DNA of 64,000 nucleotides from Oscillospiraceae bacterium (GTDB taxonomy: Bacteria; Bacillota; Clostridia; Oscillospirales; Oscillospiraceae). This document shows, one piece after another, positions 8,230 to 14,919 of the stretch. Both the position numbers and the translations under genes were made by a program. How positions within the stretch are numbered: position 1 is the first letter of the stretch; every line of letters starts with the position of its first letter. The DNA lies in NCBI GenBank assembly GCA_902802045.1, contig CADCKQ010000001.1, positions 246,759 to 310,758 on the forward strand, written 5' to 3'. The notes below the pieces were generated by a model that worked only from the letters and a program-made list of their open reading frames with translations, searched no databases and was not told where the DNA came from.

Positions 8230-8301
8230 AAATTGTAATTTATTTAGGAGTAATCATTGTGAGATCCATGGAGCTTTGGGCACAGCTTTTACGGAGCAGG
8301 T

Positions 8302-8958
8302 TCAGTCGTCCCTGTCATCTATCTCGGCTCTGAACTCCGACGGCTCCGATTTGATATCGTAATACGCGTTGTGTGCAGATTCCCTGATAAAAGTGTTCAT
8401 GGCGGCAAATGTGCTCCTCGTGCCCCTGTGGGTCTGCCTGTAATTGAGGGCCCTGTCTTCACATATCCCGTATCTCTTTGCCGTTTCGACGGCGTCGATG
8501 TTCGCTCCTATGAAAAGAAACTCCCAACCATCCTCTTTCTTTTTCCTTTCGATCATCGCCTTCACTTCAGATGACGAATATTTTCGGCTCGCGTTTTCAA
8601 GCCCGTCGGTAGTGATCGCGAAGATCGTTTTGACGGGAACATCCTCGGGCCTTATGTACCTGTGCACATACTCTATGTGCTTTATCGCGTCTCCGATACA
8701 GTCAATGAGCGCCGTCGAGCCTCCCGCGCAATAATCCCTCTCCGTAAGAGGACTGACCTCATCAATGTCCAGCCTGTCGTGGAGCAGCCTGTGCGACTGG
8801 TTGAACAGATAGGTCGTGACGAATTTGTTTCCTTCGGTCTTCTTCTGCTGCTCAAGCATGGAATTGAAACCGCCTACAGTGTCCGATTCCATTCCAGCCA
8901 TCGATCCGCTTCTGTCGATGATAAATACCAATTCCGCGTTTCTGTTTCTCAGTTCCAT
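8302..8958 (-). CDS. VWA domain protein
   Basis: A 218-residue single-domain von Willebrand factor A protein with no signal peptide. The MIDAS metal site is visible as IDRSGSM at residues 14-20 (DxSxS), with a threonine in the GGSTALIDC loop and a later TTDG strand end (AITTDGLENASR). Such stand-alone cytoplasmic VWA proteins (TerY-like in layout) bind metal and mediate protein contacts, but no partner gene (ATPase, kinase or phosphatase) is next to it. The start has a GGAGG eight bases upstream; that site is inside a hairpin (see 8968-9008). It appears monocistronic. Confidence 0.88.
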   Translation of the reverse strand: MELRNRNAELVFIIDRSGSMAGMESDTVGGFNSMLEQQKKTEGNKFVTTYLFNQSHRLLHDRLDIDEVSPLTERDYCAGGSTALIDCIGDAIKHIEYVHRYIRPEDVPVKTIFAITTDGLENASRKYSSSEVKAMIERKKKEDGWEFLFIGANIDAVETAKRYGICEDRALNYRQTHRGTRSTFAAMNTFIRESAHNAYYDIKSEPSEFRAEIDDRDD

Positions 8959-8967
8959 AAGAATTAC

Positions 8968-9008
8968 CTCCGTTTTTTTGATGTGCCTGCAATATACATC
9001 AAACGGAG
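8968..9008 (-). promoter_or_regulatory. leader hairpin that sequesters the VWA gene ribosome binding site
   Basis: In the minus-strand RNA, CUCCGUUUGAUGU pairs with ACAUC and AAACGGAG, leaving a bulge of about four A residues and an 11-base loop. The 3' arm contains the GGAG of the Shine-Dalgarno sequence that serves the ATG at 8958. Pairing would hide the site from ribosomes, so translation may be controlled by temperature, a ligand, a protein or an upstream event. Confidence 0.5.
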
Positions 9009-9017
9009 CTTCTATTG

Positions 9018-9034
9018 GTCAATCGCGGATTGAC
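9018..9034. promoter_or_regulatory. short inverted repeat GTCAATC-GCG-GATTGAC
   Basis: A perfect 7-bp inverted repeat with a 3-base centre, just upstream of the VWA leader hairpin. The left part, read on the minus strand, contains TTGACC, a possible -35 element for the VWA gene, which would make the repeat an operator. Read on the plus strand it is followed by six T residues and could act as a weak terminator. The two readings cannot be separated by eye. Confidence 0.35.
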
Positions 9035-9180
9035 TTTTTTCATCGCGCAAAACAGCTTGTCATTCTGAGCCTGCAAAGAATCCGTTTCCCATAAAAAGCC
9101 GTTCGAGTACAGTTCCAGCCGGCTATTACAGAAAACAAACACCTCGTAAAACACGAAGTGCCTGTGTTTTTTACGCGTCA
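9035..9180. other. intergenic, one imperfect hairpin, no gene seen
   Basis: No convincing coding frame with a ribosome binding site is seen on either strand. An imperfect hairpin with the arms CACCTCGT and ACGAAGTG at about 9150-9169 is followed by TGTGTTTTTT, which could terminate plus-strand transcripts, although no plus-strand gene precedes it. Confidence 0.4.
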
Positions 9181-9380
9181 TAATATGACACGAAGGTGAT
9201 TTTTGAAACCATTGGTATTACCGGGTTATGACGGGTATGACACGTATGACGCGTAGATCGATATATGTGATTATCCGCAGTTTTGAGGTGTATTCAAGTA
9301 CGTGTCATTCCCGTCATACGTGTCATAAACCGTTGAAAATACAAGATTCCTTGATGACATGTCTCTCCTGCTTATGACAC
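9181..9380. repeat. cluster of 9-bp ATGACACGT-type repeats in both orientations
   Basis: Three tandem 9-mers (ATGACGGGT, ATGACACGT, ATGACGCGT) lie at about 9228-9254. Three inverted copies (reading ATGACACGT, ATGACGGGA, ATGACACGT on the other strand) lie at about 9300-9327. Single copies occur near 9185 (ATGACACGA), 9353 (ATGACATGT) and 9374 (ATGACACGT). The two tandem groups face each other across about 45 bases and could fold into a long cruciform or stem. No gene is seen. The origin could be a degenerate MITE-like element or a regulator-binding array. Confidence 0.6.
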
Positions 9381-9424
9381 GTATATTTTCTTCCGCAAGC
9401 TCTTCAATGGTCTCATCATTGAAA

Positions 9425-9501
9425 ATCTCCGGTACCGCATATCGGGCACCGGAGATGTATAGATATATTCAATTGCGAGGACTCTGGAAACCGGGTCTGA
9501 C
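9425..9501 (-). repeat. copy B of a 77-78 bp direct repeat, after the isomerase gene
   Basis: Read on the minus strand, it shares GTCAGA-CCGG, then the identical 18-mer AGTCCTCGCAATTGAATA, then TACATCTCCGGTGCCCG and TATGCGGTACCGGAGAT with the copy at 11193-11270. The 3' part is a hairpin with ATCTCCGGT / ACCGGAGAT arms. It starts 22 bases past the stop of the isomerase gene. It may act as a 3' mRNA-stabilising hairpin or weak terminator. Confidence 0.8.
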
Positions 9502-9523
9502 GCCAGCTGAGTCAAAAAGCGTG

Positions 9524-10999
9524 TCAGGCCCAGGGATTTTCCGTAGGATAGGGCACGCTTTTGGGCTGATTATAGCCGATGTCCTGCACGCCGAAGTATT
9601 TGAACACCTCGAAGAGGGCCTTGCCGTAGTGGCCGAAGGCAACGGCGCCGTGGTGCGGGAAGCGCTTTCCGATCAGCACATGGCGGTAGAAGCGGCCCAT
9701 CTCGTGTATGGCGAAAACGCCGATGCCGCCGAAGCTCTCTGTTGCCACGGGCAGCACCTCGCCCTCAGCAATATAGGAGCGCAGATTGCCCTCGCTGTCG
9801 CACTGGAGGCGGTAGAAAGTGATCTCACCGGGGGCGATGTCTCCCTCCAGGGTGCCGCGTGTAAAATCGGGCTCGCTCCCCTGCGGCTCAAGAAGTCTGT
9901 GCTGGATGAGCTGATACTTCACGGCGCGGTCCGCACACATCTTGCAGGAAGGCGTATTCCCGCAGTGGAAGCCCATGAAGGTATCAGTAAGAGCATAGTC
10001 ATACCTGCCTTTGATATTACGCTCCCACATCTGCGCGGGCACCGAATTGTTGATGTCGAGGATCGTTACCGCATCGCCTGAAATGCAGGAGCCGATATAT
10101 TCAGACAGAGCACCGTAGATGTCGACTTCGCAGCTCACGGGGATGCCGCGGGCGGCGAGACGGGAATTGACGAAACACGGCTCGAAACCGAACTGCTGCG
10201 GGAAGGCTGGCCAGCACTTGTCTGCAAAAGCAACGTATTTGCGGGCACCCTTATGTTCCTCGGCCCAGTCGAGCAGAGTAAGTTCGAACTGCGCCATTCG
10301 CTCCAAAAGGTCGGGGAAATATCTGCCCTCGCCCATCTCTTTTGCCATATCCGCACAGACCTCAGGAATGCGTTTGTCGCCCGCATGCGCCTTATAGCTC
10401 ACCAGAAGATCGAGCTCGGAGTTTTCCTCTATTTCTACGCCCAACTCGTACAGACCTTTAATAGGCGCGTTGCAGGCAAAGAAATCCTGAGGACGGGGAC
10501 CGAAGGTTATGATCTTGAGATTCCTGACACCGATGACCGCGCGGGCGACGGGATAGAATTCCTTGATCATTTTCCCTATCTCCGCAGCGGTACCTACAGG
10601 ATATTCGGGGATATATCCCTTGAGATGGCGCATACCAAGGTTGTAGGAGCAGTTCAGCATGCCGCAGTACGCATCTCCCCTGCCGTTGATGAGGTCGCCG
10701 TCCCCCTCAGCTGCAGCAACGAACATACAGGGGCCGTCGAAATACTTTGCAATCAGGGTCTCCGGAGTCTCCGGGCCAAAGTTGCCGAGGAATACGACCA
10801 GCGCGTTACAGCCGGCTTTCTTCACATCTTCAACGGCCAGGAGCATATCCTTTTCATTTTCTACCGTGACGGGACATTCGTAGATGTTGCCTCCGCAGCT
10901 TTCTACGATCGCCTCGCGGCGCTTCACCGAGAGGCCTATGGGAAAGCAGTCACGGCTTACCGCGATAAGTCCGAGTTTCACTTCAGGAATATTGGTCAT
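9524..10999 (-). CDS. L-fucose/L-arabinose isomerase-fold sugar isomerase
   Basis: A 491-residue protein of the FucI/AraA-like isomerase superfamily (COG2407 type). It begins MTNIPEVKLGLIAVSRDCFP and has the typical Rossmann-like start VVFLGNFGPETPE, the metal-site region with Glu and Asp (FVNSRLAARGIPVSCEVD, TILDINN) and a C-terminal HEMGRFYRHVLIGKRFPHHGAVAFG segment. These enzymes interconvert aldoses and ketoses with Mn2+. The ATG at 10999 follows AAAGGAG; a longer frame to 11029 would start inside that site. It has its own strong promoter and is bracketed by a direct repeat. With RhaD and RhaB next door and no RhaA, it may isomerise L-rhamnose or a related 6-deoxysugar. Confidence 0.85.
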   Translation of the reverse strand: MTNIPEVKLGLIAVSRDCFPIGLSVKRREAIVESCGGNIYECPVTVENEKDMLLAVEDVKKAGCNALVVFLGNFGPETPETLIAKYFDGPCMFVAAAEGDGDLINGRGDAYCGMLNCSYNLGMRHLKGYIPEYPVGTAAEIGKMIKEFYPVARAVIGVRNLKIITFGPRPQDFFACNAPIKGLYELGVEIEENSELDLLVSYKAHAGDKRIPEVCADMAKEMGEGRYFPDLLERMAQFELTLLDWAEEHKGARKYVAFADKCWPAFPQQFGFEPCFVNSRLAARGIPVSCEVDIYGALSEYIGSCISGDAVTILDINNSVPAQMWERNIKGRYDYALTDTFMGFHCGNTPSCKMCADRAVKYQLIQHRLLEPQGSEPDFTRGTLEGDIAPGEITFYRLQCDSEGNLRSYIAEGEVLPVATESFGGIGVFAIHEMGRFYRHVLIGKRFPHHGAVAFGHYGKALFEVFKYFGVQDIGYNQPKSVPYPTENPWA

Positions 11000-11089
11000 T
11001 TTTTCTTCTCCTTTTTCAGTATTTATCACTTCATCTTACTTTTATACTTTCCGGGCGGCCGGGTTGCCGGCGGATGTTTTTATATCATT

Positions 11090-11118
11090 TATATACCTGA
11101 GACTGTCCGTAATGTCAA
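11090..11118 (-). promoter_or_regulatory. strong sigma-A promoter of the bracketed isomerase gene
   Basis: Minus strand TTGACA (11113-11118), 17-base spacer, TATATA (11090-11095). A start near 11083 gives an untranslated leader of about 84 bases containing a GCCGG-CAAC-CCGGC hairpin. Confidence 0.75.
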
Positions 11119-11192
11119 CTCCGAAAGAGCCGAATCCACCGTCATGGGAAAGAATTCTTTTATGGTCCCCGTTTTGCCCCGAAGATGCGACC

Positions 11193-11270
11193 ATCTCCGG
11201 TACCGCATACCGGGCACCGGAGATGTAAAACCCTATTCAATTGCGAGGACTGTGAAAACCCGGATCTGAC
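11193..11270 (-). repeat. copy A of the 77-78 bp direct repeat, after rhaD
   Basis: It begins five bases past the rhaD stop codon and is in the same orientation as the copy at 9425-9501. The hairpin arms CATCTCCGGT and ACCGGAGATG are perfect over ten bases. No T tract follows, so it is a poor terminator by itself. Together the two copies bracket the isomerase gene and its promoter. Confidence 0.8.
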
Positions 11271-11275
11271 GTGTT

Positions 11276-12091
11276 TCAGATGTTCAGGTAGCCTTCGCGG
11301 ACTCTTACGCCGAAATACTCTGCTGTTATGTGCAGCTGTTCGTCGGTTATCGTGTTCAGACGGGGGAGGTGGGCGATTTTCATATAGATCTCAGCCGCTT
11401 TTTCCGCGGTCTCGATGAGTCCGAAAGTCTCGTCGAGGTCCTTGCCCGCGCCGTAGATCCCATGCTGGCTCCAGACCGTGAGTCGCGAAACGAGCATCTT
11501 TTCCGCAGTTGCTTCACCTATCTCGTTCGTTCCGCAGAGCATCCAGGGCAGGACGCTGACTCCTTCCGGAAATACGACGACGCACTCGGTGCACATCTGC
11601 CAGAGCGTGCGCGTAAACTCTCTCTCGTCCAGTGTGTGGACATAGGTCATGGCCAGAAGATTCGCAGGATGGCAGTGCATGACGACACGGTTTTTGGGAT
11701 CGGCCTTCAGTCTCGCAACATGGCTCATCATGTGCGCGGGAAACTCGCTCGTGAACTTACCTCCGTCCGCAAAGCCCCAGAGCAGCTCCGCAGTCCCGCC
11801 TTCATCGGCGATGCGGACTATCCCGAGGTTTACGTCGGGCGCGTACTGAACATTTTTGAAGTATTTGCCCGTGCCTGTGACAAGGAAATACTTTCCCTCA
11901 AGCTCCGGAGCCTTGAATCCTGTGGGGATGCGGCGAAGGACTGCTGATGTGTCCAGATAGTCCCCGACTTCGCTTTCGTCAAGCAGAAGACTGATATTTC
12001 CGCCGTTGCGCTCATCCCAGCCGTGGGCATACATGTTTGTGGTCGTGCGGATCATTTCGACCATAAATGGCGCGTTCAGAATATCTTTCAT
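11276..12091 (-). CDS. rhaD: rhamnulose-1-phosphate aldolase
   Basis: A 271-residue class II aldolase that cleaves L-rhamnulose-1-phosphate to dihydroxyacetone phosphate and L-lactaldehyde. It follows the E. coli enzyme closely: GWDERNGGN near residue 24, VTGTGKYFKN near 71, the catalytic Glu116 (TSEFPAH), the zinc ligands His139 and His141 (MHCHP), a third His in SQHG and the family stretch LDETFGLIDTAEK-like (here LDETFGLIETAEK). The ATG at 12091 is preferred because AGGAG lies seven bases upstream; the frame could begin at 12106, overlapping the previous gene. It sits in a rhaB-isomerase-rhaD operon. A lactaldehyde reductase or dehydrogenase is not present in the window. Confidence 0.95.
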   Translation of the reverse strand: MKDILNAPFMVEMIRTTTNMYAHGWDERNGGNISLLLDESEVGDYLDTSAVLRRIPTGFKAPELEGKYFLVTGTGKYFKNVQYAPDVNLGIVRIADEGGTAELLWGFADGGKFTSEFPAHMMSHVARLKADPKNRVVMHCHPANLLAMTYVHTLDEREFTRTLWQMCTECVVVFPEGVSVLPWMLCGTNEIGEATAEKMLVSRLTVWSQHGIYGAGKDLDETFGLIETAEKAAEIYMKIAHLPRLNTITDEQLHITAEYFGVRVREGYLNI

Positions 12092-12102
12092 TTCGGATCT
12101 CC

Positions 12103-13524
12103 TCATCTTGTAATTATGTCCACGGGGACGTTGAATATCTTCGCGACCTTGAGGATCGTATCTGTATGTCTGCCGATCGCCGCAGCCATGTGGTGGGTAG
12201 GCCCCGCCTCGCTCCAGCGGTTGCAGAACTCCCTGGCACCGATCCCAAAGCGCATACGCATATTGGTGTCGCCGAAGGTGAATATCGGGCCGGGCTCGTT
12301 TTCTCCCTCAGCAACTACAAACTTGAAATGCCCGTCCTTGTCCTGGGTGATGCCGAGGAAGGTAATGGGTCCGACAGGGGGATAGAACTGAGTGAGATAA
12401 CCTCCCCCAGTCTTGCCGTGGAACACGGGAACGATCTTCATCGTGGGCTTCTTCGCCCGCGAGATGTCGGCGTCGCCCGAGCCGCTGTGACCGATTATAC
12501 ATATGTCCTCATCAAAGTCAATGGAGTACATCTCGCTGAGCTGTCCCGTTCCCGCGATGGTCTTCAGGATGCCCATTGCCATCGCGACCTTGATGTCACC
12601 CTCGACAGCACAGGCTGTGCCCTGCTTTATGAGCATGGAAAAAGCGGGAATGAGCATGCTGTCCAGCTTCCCCGCGATGCCCTGGGCAAATCCGTCGTAG
12701 TGGGAGGCCACGAAGCCCAGCTTCTCGTCCTTCACCCACTGCTCGAAAGCCACGACGTATTTCGCCATATCGCGGACCGTTTCGACGTCCGCTCCGCCCT
12801 CGATATCGAAGGTATTCAAGATATCCTCGGCCTTGGCGCGAATGGCGGCCTCGTCTGTTATGTTGTCGGCGATCGCCCACATCTTTTCCCAATCAAACTG
12901 CTTTGTGTAGAGCCACATGCGGTGGTAGAGGTTCGTCTCGTCAATGTACAGGTCCATCATTCCGGGATAGGGTCTGCCTATCTGGGCAATATTCGTGTCG
13001 CGAAAGCGTCTTCTCACCTGAGCAGCCCTGCACCAGTCCTCTATCTCCGCCTGGGCCTTTTCGTCCCCGCCTTCAACGACACCGGTTATAACGGCGTGGC
13101 GCTTTCCGGCGCGCTCGAGATCTGCCACCATCTCTCCCACGGCTCCGCAGGCGTAAAGCTCTCCGAGCCATGTAGCGGTATCGGTGTTTTCATAATTCGG
13201 AGCTTTCTTTTTCTGAAGGTTTACAAGCACGACAGGAACATCGAGATCTCGGACCGCCGGGAGCATGTTATAGCTAGTAGCATATGTGAGCATCTGGAGT
13301 ATCACGAGATCGACATCGGCTGCGCGGAATCTGTCTCCCGCTGCCATGGCCATCTCTTTCGTTGTGACGATCCCTCCGTCGACCAGCTCGACCGAACCGG
13401 GGATGCGCTTTTTGAAGTCCGCGTACTGTGCTTCGAATTCGGGCACGAGGGACGGGAACTGGGGCAGATAGGCCCCGAGAGCGATCGCGAAGACGCCCAC
13501 TCTTGCTTTGGTCTCAACTAACAT
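12103..13524 (-). CDS. L-arabinose isomerase-like sugar isomerase in the rhamnose operon
   Basis: A 473-residue protein of the AraA/FucI-like isomerase superfamily. The N-terminal domain begins RVGVFAIALGAYLPQFP. Later segments include YPGMMDLYIDETNL, the probable metal-ligand region AVEGDIKVAMAMGIL, and the C-terminal THHMAAAIGRHTDTILKVAKIF, close to the AraA C-terminus where the HH pair takes part in metal binding. It starts inside the rhaB 3' end (11-base overlap) with GGAGG six bases upstream, and rhaD follows at once. In this position it is the best candidate for the missing L-rhamnose isomerase. The bracketed isomerase downstream is only a distant relative. Confidence 0.85.
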   Translation of the reverse strand: MLVETKARVGVFAIALGAYLPQFPSLVPEFEAQYADFKKRIPGSVELVDGGIVTTKEMAMAAGDRFRAADVDLVILQMLTYATSYNMLPAVRDLDVPVVLVNLQKKKAPNYENTDTATWLGELYACGAVGEMVADLERAGKRHAVITGVVEGGDEKAQAEIEDWCRAAQVRRRFRDTNIAQIGRPYPGMMDLYIDETNLYHRMWLYTKQFDWEKMWAIADNITDEAAIRAKAEDILNTFDIEGGADVETVRDMAKYVVAFEQWVKDEKLGFVASHYDGFAQGIAGKLDSMLIPAFSMLIKQGTACAVEGDIKVAMAMGILKTIAGTGQLSEMYSIDFDEDICIIGHSGSGDADISRAKKPTMKIVPVFHGKTGGGYLTQFYPPVGPITFLGITQDKDGHFKFVVAEGENEPGPIFTFGDTNMRMRFGIGAREFCNRWSEAGPTHHMAAAIGRHTDTILKVAKIFNVPVDIITR

Positions 13525-14794
13525 TATATGCCTCCAACTGTATTTTTAAATTTCCAAGTGCTGTAGCTTCTATGGGAAGGGCGGTGACTTTTTTCCCGGT
13601 CACTTTTTCCGTTAGTTCGTTGAGGAATCGGTTTTTCGCGCCACCACCCACGATGCAGATCTCATTATAATGCCTGCCTGTGTTCCTCTCGAGCTCCGAA
13701 ACGGCATTTTTATAGCTCAGCGCGAGGCTCTTATAGGCGCAGCGGAAATAGTCTCCCGCGCTTTCGGGCTTTCCCCCGAGCACCGCGTCAAAAGCGGCCT
13801 TCATGCTCTCGGGAGAGAGAAAAACAGGCGCGTTCGCATCGACGGTCTCCTCGAAACGGCTCTTCTCCGCTTCTTCGACTATCTCCGGGAAAGGCTTGCC
13901 GGAGCTGAGCTCGTCGCGGAGCCTGTTTATGAGCCACATTCCCATGATGTTCTTCTGGTAGCGGTTGTAGCCCGGTCCGCCCTCGTTTGACCAGTTTGCC
14001 TTTTCCGAGGCCCTGTCCGTGAGGGGCTTCTCCGTTTTTACTCCGAGCAGGCTCCAGGTTCCGGATGAAATGTAGGGGATGTTTTCCTCAAAAAGTATGC
14101 CCTCTACGGCGGAACCCGTGTCGTGGGTCGCGCAAAGCATGACCTCTATGCCTTCATATTCCCCGATCACTTTACCCGGCCTGTCGAGTTTGCAAAACAG
14201 GTGCCCGGGAAGGTCCAGCGTTTTGACGATCTCCCTGTCGTATTCCCCGGTCAGGGCGGAGACCATACCTGTAGTTGTGGCGTCGGTGTACTCATGCGAT
14301 TTTACGCCGCAGAGCTTATACATCAGATACTCGGGGATCATCATAAAGTCCGTCGCTCCCTCAAGACGGCCTGAAAGCTTATCCGCATAGAGCTGATAGA
14401 TCGTATTGAAGGGCTGGAACTGGATGCCTGTGCGCCGGTATAGCTCCGAAAAACCCATCCTTTCATGGACCTGAGGGATCACGGCTTCCGTTCTCCCATC
14501 GCGGTAAGCATAGCATGGAAGCAGTTCCTCGTCGCCTTTCATCAGTACGTAGTCCACGCCCCAAGTGTCGACAGAGAGGCTCGAGATCTCCCTGAACTCC
14601 TCCTTTGCCTTTTCTATGCCTTCTTTTACTTCTTTCACAAGCGCGCCGATATCCCAGGTAAGGTGTCCGTTCAGCTCTCTGACGCCGTTCGGGAAACGGT
14701 ATACCTCTTTTGTCCTTATCTCAGAGTCCTCACGCCAGCCGACGATGTGACGGCCTGAGGAAGCGCCTATATCTATTGCGAGACAGTACTTCAT
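13514..14794 (-). CDS. rhaB: rhamnulokinase
   Basis: A 426-residue FGGY-family sugar kinase that phosphorylates L-rhamnulose at O1 with ATP. Visible motifs are the N-terminal phosphate loop AIDIGASSGRHIVG, the SVDTWGVDYVLM strand with the catalytic Asp region, the rhamnulokinase-specific RTGIQFQPFNTIYQL, YISSGTWSLLGVK and the ATP-binding CIVGGGAKNRFLNEL. It ends shortly after ALPIEATALGNL, a little shorter than the E. coli enzyme but complete in motifs. It is the first gene of a rhaB-isomerase-rhaD operon with its own promoter 30 bases upstream. Confidence 0.95.
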   Translation of the reverse strand: MKYCLAIDIGASSGRHIVGWREDSEIRTKEVYRFPNGVRELNGHLTWDIGALVKEVKEGIEKAKEEFREISSLSVDTWGVDYVLMKGDEELLPCYAYRDGRTEAVIPQVHERMGFSELYRRTGIQFQPFNTIYQLYADKLSGRLEGATDFMMIPEYLMYKLCGVKSHEYTDATTTGMVSALTGEYDREIVKTLDLPGHLFCKLDRPGKVIGEYEGIEVMLCATHDTGSAVEGILFEENIPYISSGTWSLLGVKTEKPLTDRASEKANWSNEGGPGYNRYQKNIMGMWLINRLRDELSSGKPFPEIVEEAEKSRFEETVDANAPVFLSPESMKAAFDAVLGGKPESAGDYFRCAYKSLALSYKNAVSELERNTGRHYNEICIVGGGAKNRFLNELTEKVTGKKVTALPIEATALGNLKIQLEAYNVS

Positions 14795-14823
14795 GCCATT
14801 ACCGCCTTCTTTTCGTTACAGAT

Positions 14824-14852
14824 ATTATAAATAAAAACGGCGCTAAAGACAA
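14824..14852 (-). promoter_or_regulatory. rhaB operon promoter overlapping a terminator
   Basis: Minus strand TTGTCT (14847-14852), 17-base spacer, TATAAT (14824-14829), about 30 bases before the rhaB ATG. The -35 element lies in the loop of the terminator hairpin of the upstream GH78 operon. Confidence 0.65.
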
Positions 14853-14863
14853 GAGCGCCGTTT
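14835..14863 (-). terminator. terminator after the GH78 gene
   Basis: AAACGGCGCT and AGCGCCGTTT form a 10-bp stem. On the minus strand it is followed by TTTATTTAT, a moderate T tract. It would end transcripts of the GH3-pgmB-GH78 operon before rhaB. Confidence 0.8.
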
Positions 14864-14919
14864 GCACAAAAAGCGTCATCCATGGCCTGATGGGAGCGGC
14901 ATATCGCTTTATGACCAGA

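Noticed and set aside
9181..9380. Repeat cluster considered as a CRISPR array
   Set aside because: Units are only 9 bp, directly abutting or inverted, without uniform spacers, and no cas gene is present.
12067..13521. Long open frame of 484 codons on the plus strand opposite the AraA-like isomerase
   Set aside because: No family resemblance, no ribosome binding site, and exact overlap with a strongly conserved gene on the other strand. It is a by-product of codon bias.
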